This document shows positions 62,817 to 64,000 of a stretch of 64,000 nucleotides of DNA, in pieces (the stretch's first letter is position 1; every line of letters starts with the position of its first letter). The DNA is from Achromobacter arsenitoxydans SY8 (GTDB lineage Bacteria; Pseudomonadota; Gammaproteobacteria; Burkholderiales; Burkholderiaceae_B). Made by a program: the position numbers and the translations under genes. The stretch is from assembly GCF_000236785.1 (NCBI RefSeq), contig NZ_AGUF01000047.1, forward strand, positions 62,001 through 126,000, in the 5' to 3' direction. The notes beneath the pieces were generated by a model. The model was not told the origin of the DNA. It ran no database searches and was given only the letters and a program-made list of their open reading frames with translations.

Positions 62817-64000
62817 ATGAACCGCTATCCCCTCTGGAAGTACATTACGGTCCTGGTCGCGGTCCTCATTGGCCTGCTGTACACGCTTCCCAACTTCTAC
62901 GGCGAATCCCCCGCCGTGCAGGTCTCCAGCGCCAAGGCCACCATCAAGGTCGACACGTCCGTGCTGGCCCGCGTGGAGCAGATCCTGGCCGACGCCAAGA
63001 TCCCCAACGACGGCGCCTATTTCGAACTGAACGGCACGCTCGGCACCGTTCGCGCCCGCTTCCCGTCGACCGACGTGCAGCTGCAGGCCCGCGACCTGAT
63101 CGAAAAGTCCCTCAACACCGTTCCCGGCGATCCGCACTACACCGTGGCGCTGAACCTGCTGCCTGCGTCGCCGCCCTGGATGCGCGCGCTGGGCTGGTTC
63201 GCCCCCAAGCCCATGTACCTGGGCCTGGACCTGCGCGGCGGCGTGCACTTCCTGCTGCAGGTCGACATGCAGGGCGCGCTGACCGCCCGCTACGACTCGC
63301 TGGCCGCCGACGTGCGCTCGGTGCTGCGCGACCAAAAGGTCAACGTGGCCGGCGTCGAACGCTCGGGCATGGGCATCGCCGCCACCTTCGCCAACACGGA
63401 CGACCGCGACCGCGCCATCTCGACGCTGCGCTCGCGCCTGCCCGACCTGGAATTCACCGAACGCGAAGAAAACGGCAAGCAGCTCCTGATGGGCGCCCTG
63501 AATCCGGCCGCCGTCACCCGCGTGCAAGATTCGGCGCTCAAGCAGAACATCAACACGCTGCACAACCGCATCAACGAACTGGGCGTGGCTGAACCTGTCA
63601 TTCAGCAGCAGGGCTCGGACCGCATCGTGGTGCAGTTGCCCGGCGTGCAGGATGTGGCCAAGGCCAAGGAACTGCTGGGCCGCACCGCCACCCTCGAAAT
63701 CCGCATGGTCGACGACTCGCCCGCCGCGCAGGCCGCGCTGCTGGGCAACACCGTTCCCTTCGGCCTTGAACGCTACAACGACCGCGACGGCCGTCCCATC
63801 CTGGTCCGCCGCCAGGTCATCCTGACCGGCGAAAACCTGCAGGACGCCCAACCCGGCCGCGATTCGCAGACCCAGCAGGCCGCCGTCCACCTGACGCTGG
63901 ATTCCAAGGGCGCGCGCATCTTCCGCGACGTCACCCGCGACAACGTCAACAAGCGCATGGCCATCCTGCTGTTCGAAAACGGCAAGGGCGAAGTGGTCAC
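62817..64000 (+). CDS. secD: SecD, protein translocase subunit (5' part)
   Basis: The first 394 codons are present; the gene runs off the window. The N-terminal membrane helix is at residues 8-25 (KYITVLVAVLIGLLYTLP). The periplasmic P1 domain holds PMYLGLDLRGGVHFLLQVDM, NTLHNRINELGVAEPVIQQQGSDRI and ILTGENLQDAQ. It uses the proton gradient to help release exported proteins with SecF, expected downstream. ATG at 62817; a GCCGGCA stretch before it is a weak ribosome-binding site. Confidence 0.95.
   Translation, partial: MNRYPLWKYITVLVAVLIGLLYTLPNFYGESPAVQVSSAKATIKVDTSVLARVEQILADAKIPNDGAYFELNGTLGTVRARFPSTDVQLQARDLIEKSLNTVPGDPHYTVALNLLPASPPWMRALGWFAPKPMYLGLDLRGGVHFLLQVDMQGALTARYDSLAADVRSVLRDQKVNVAGVERSGMGIAATFANTDDRDRAISTLRSRLPDLEFTEREENGKQLLMGALNPAAVTRVQDSALKQNINTLHNRINELGVAEPVIQQQGSDRIVVQLPGVQDVAKAKELLGRTATLEIRMVDDSPAAQAALLGNTVPFGLERYNDRDGRPILVRRQVILTGENLQDAQPGRDSQTQQAAVHLTLDSKGARIFRDVTRDNVNKRMAILLFENGKGEVV

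Overview
The window reads as a chromosomal segment of a high-GC betaproteobacterium in the Burkholderiales, most likely Alcaligenaceae close to Achromobacter or Bordetella. The evidence is very strong GC3 bias, a Bug-type tricarboxylate receptor, tkt-gap-pgk in one minus-strand string, cbpA-cbpM, a second IF-1 with a C-terminal extension, and the yqjD-yqjE-yqjK set. I name the group from gene content and sequence style only. There are 64 supported protein genes. I see no rRNA, tRNA, CRISPR array, insertion sequence or phage gene.

Layout. 1-10.4 kb holds phosphonate genes. The 3' end of phnF, then phnM, a DUF1045 2H-phosphoesterase and phnN are on the plus strand; phnCDE is on the minus strand with a clear Pho box upstream. 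Between them sits a LysR / Ntn-hydrolase / Bug receptor / GAF island. 10.5-24 kb carries mostly single housekeeping and stress genes (GFA, SRPBCC, infA, M23 peptidase, mog, pit, DsbA-like, GSTs, azlCD, cbpAM, GNAT, cupin, VOC). It also holds a dltD-like gene overlapping a 41-residue microprotein that ends in FxYxxF. 24.1-29.6 kb is an operon of a PhaC-like DUF3141 protein, a phosphate acyltransferase, acetate kinase and FabI behind an FNR/Anr-type palindrome. 29.6-36 kb holds a SulP transporter and the carbon genes tkt-gap-pgk. 36-47.6 kb holds rsmE, the overlapping chain maeB-patatin-barstar, a flavin-oxidase-like protein, an aminotransferase, a lytic transglycosylase, ubiD and the YqjD/E/K set. 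47.7-57.3 kb is a nitrate-assimilation locus, nrtABC-nasBA, divergent from nasT, with cysG next. 57.3-64 kb has upp, dacB and queA-tgt-yajC-secD (secD runs off the end).

How the genes work together. PhnCDE imports phosphonates. PhnM acts before the C-P lyase step, and the DUF1045 protein and PhnN are placed to convert the cyclic ribosyl phosphate product to PRPP. In the nitrogen locus NrtABC imports nitrate, NasA reduces it with electrons from the short NirB-like flavoprotein, and CysG can supply siroheme for a nitrite reductase not encoded here. Two divergent sigma-54 promoters, an NtrC-like site between them and an intrinsic terminator in the nrtA leader suggest nitrogen limitation and NasT antitermination together gate the operon.

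The observations I rate highest are the DltD plus FxYxxF microprotein without a neighbouring MBOAT gene, the 2H phosphoesterase in the PhnP slot of the phosphonate pathway, the DUF3141-pta-ackA-fabI operon with a PHA-synthase-like Cys-Asp-His triad, and the NtrC/sigma-54/NasT control region.
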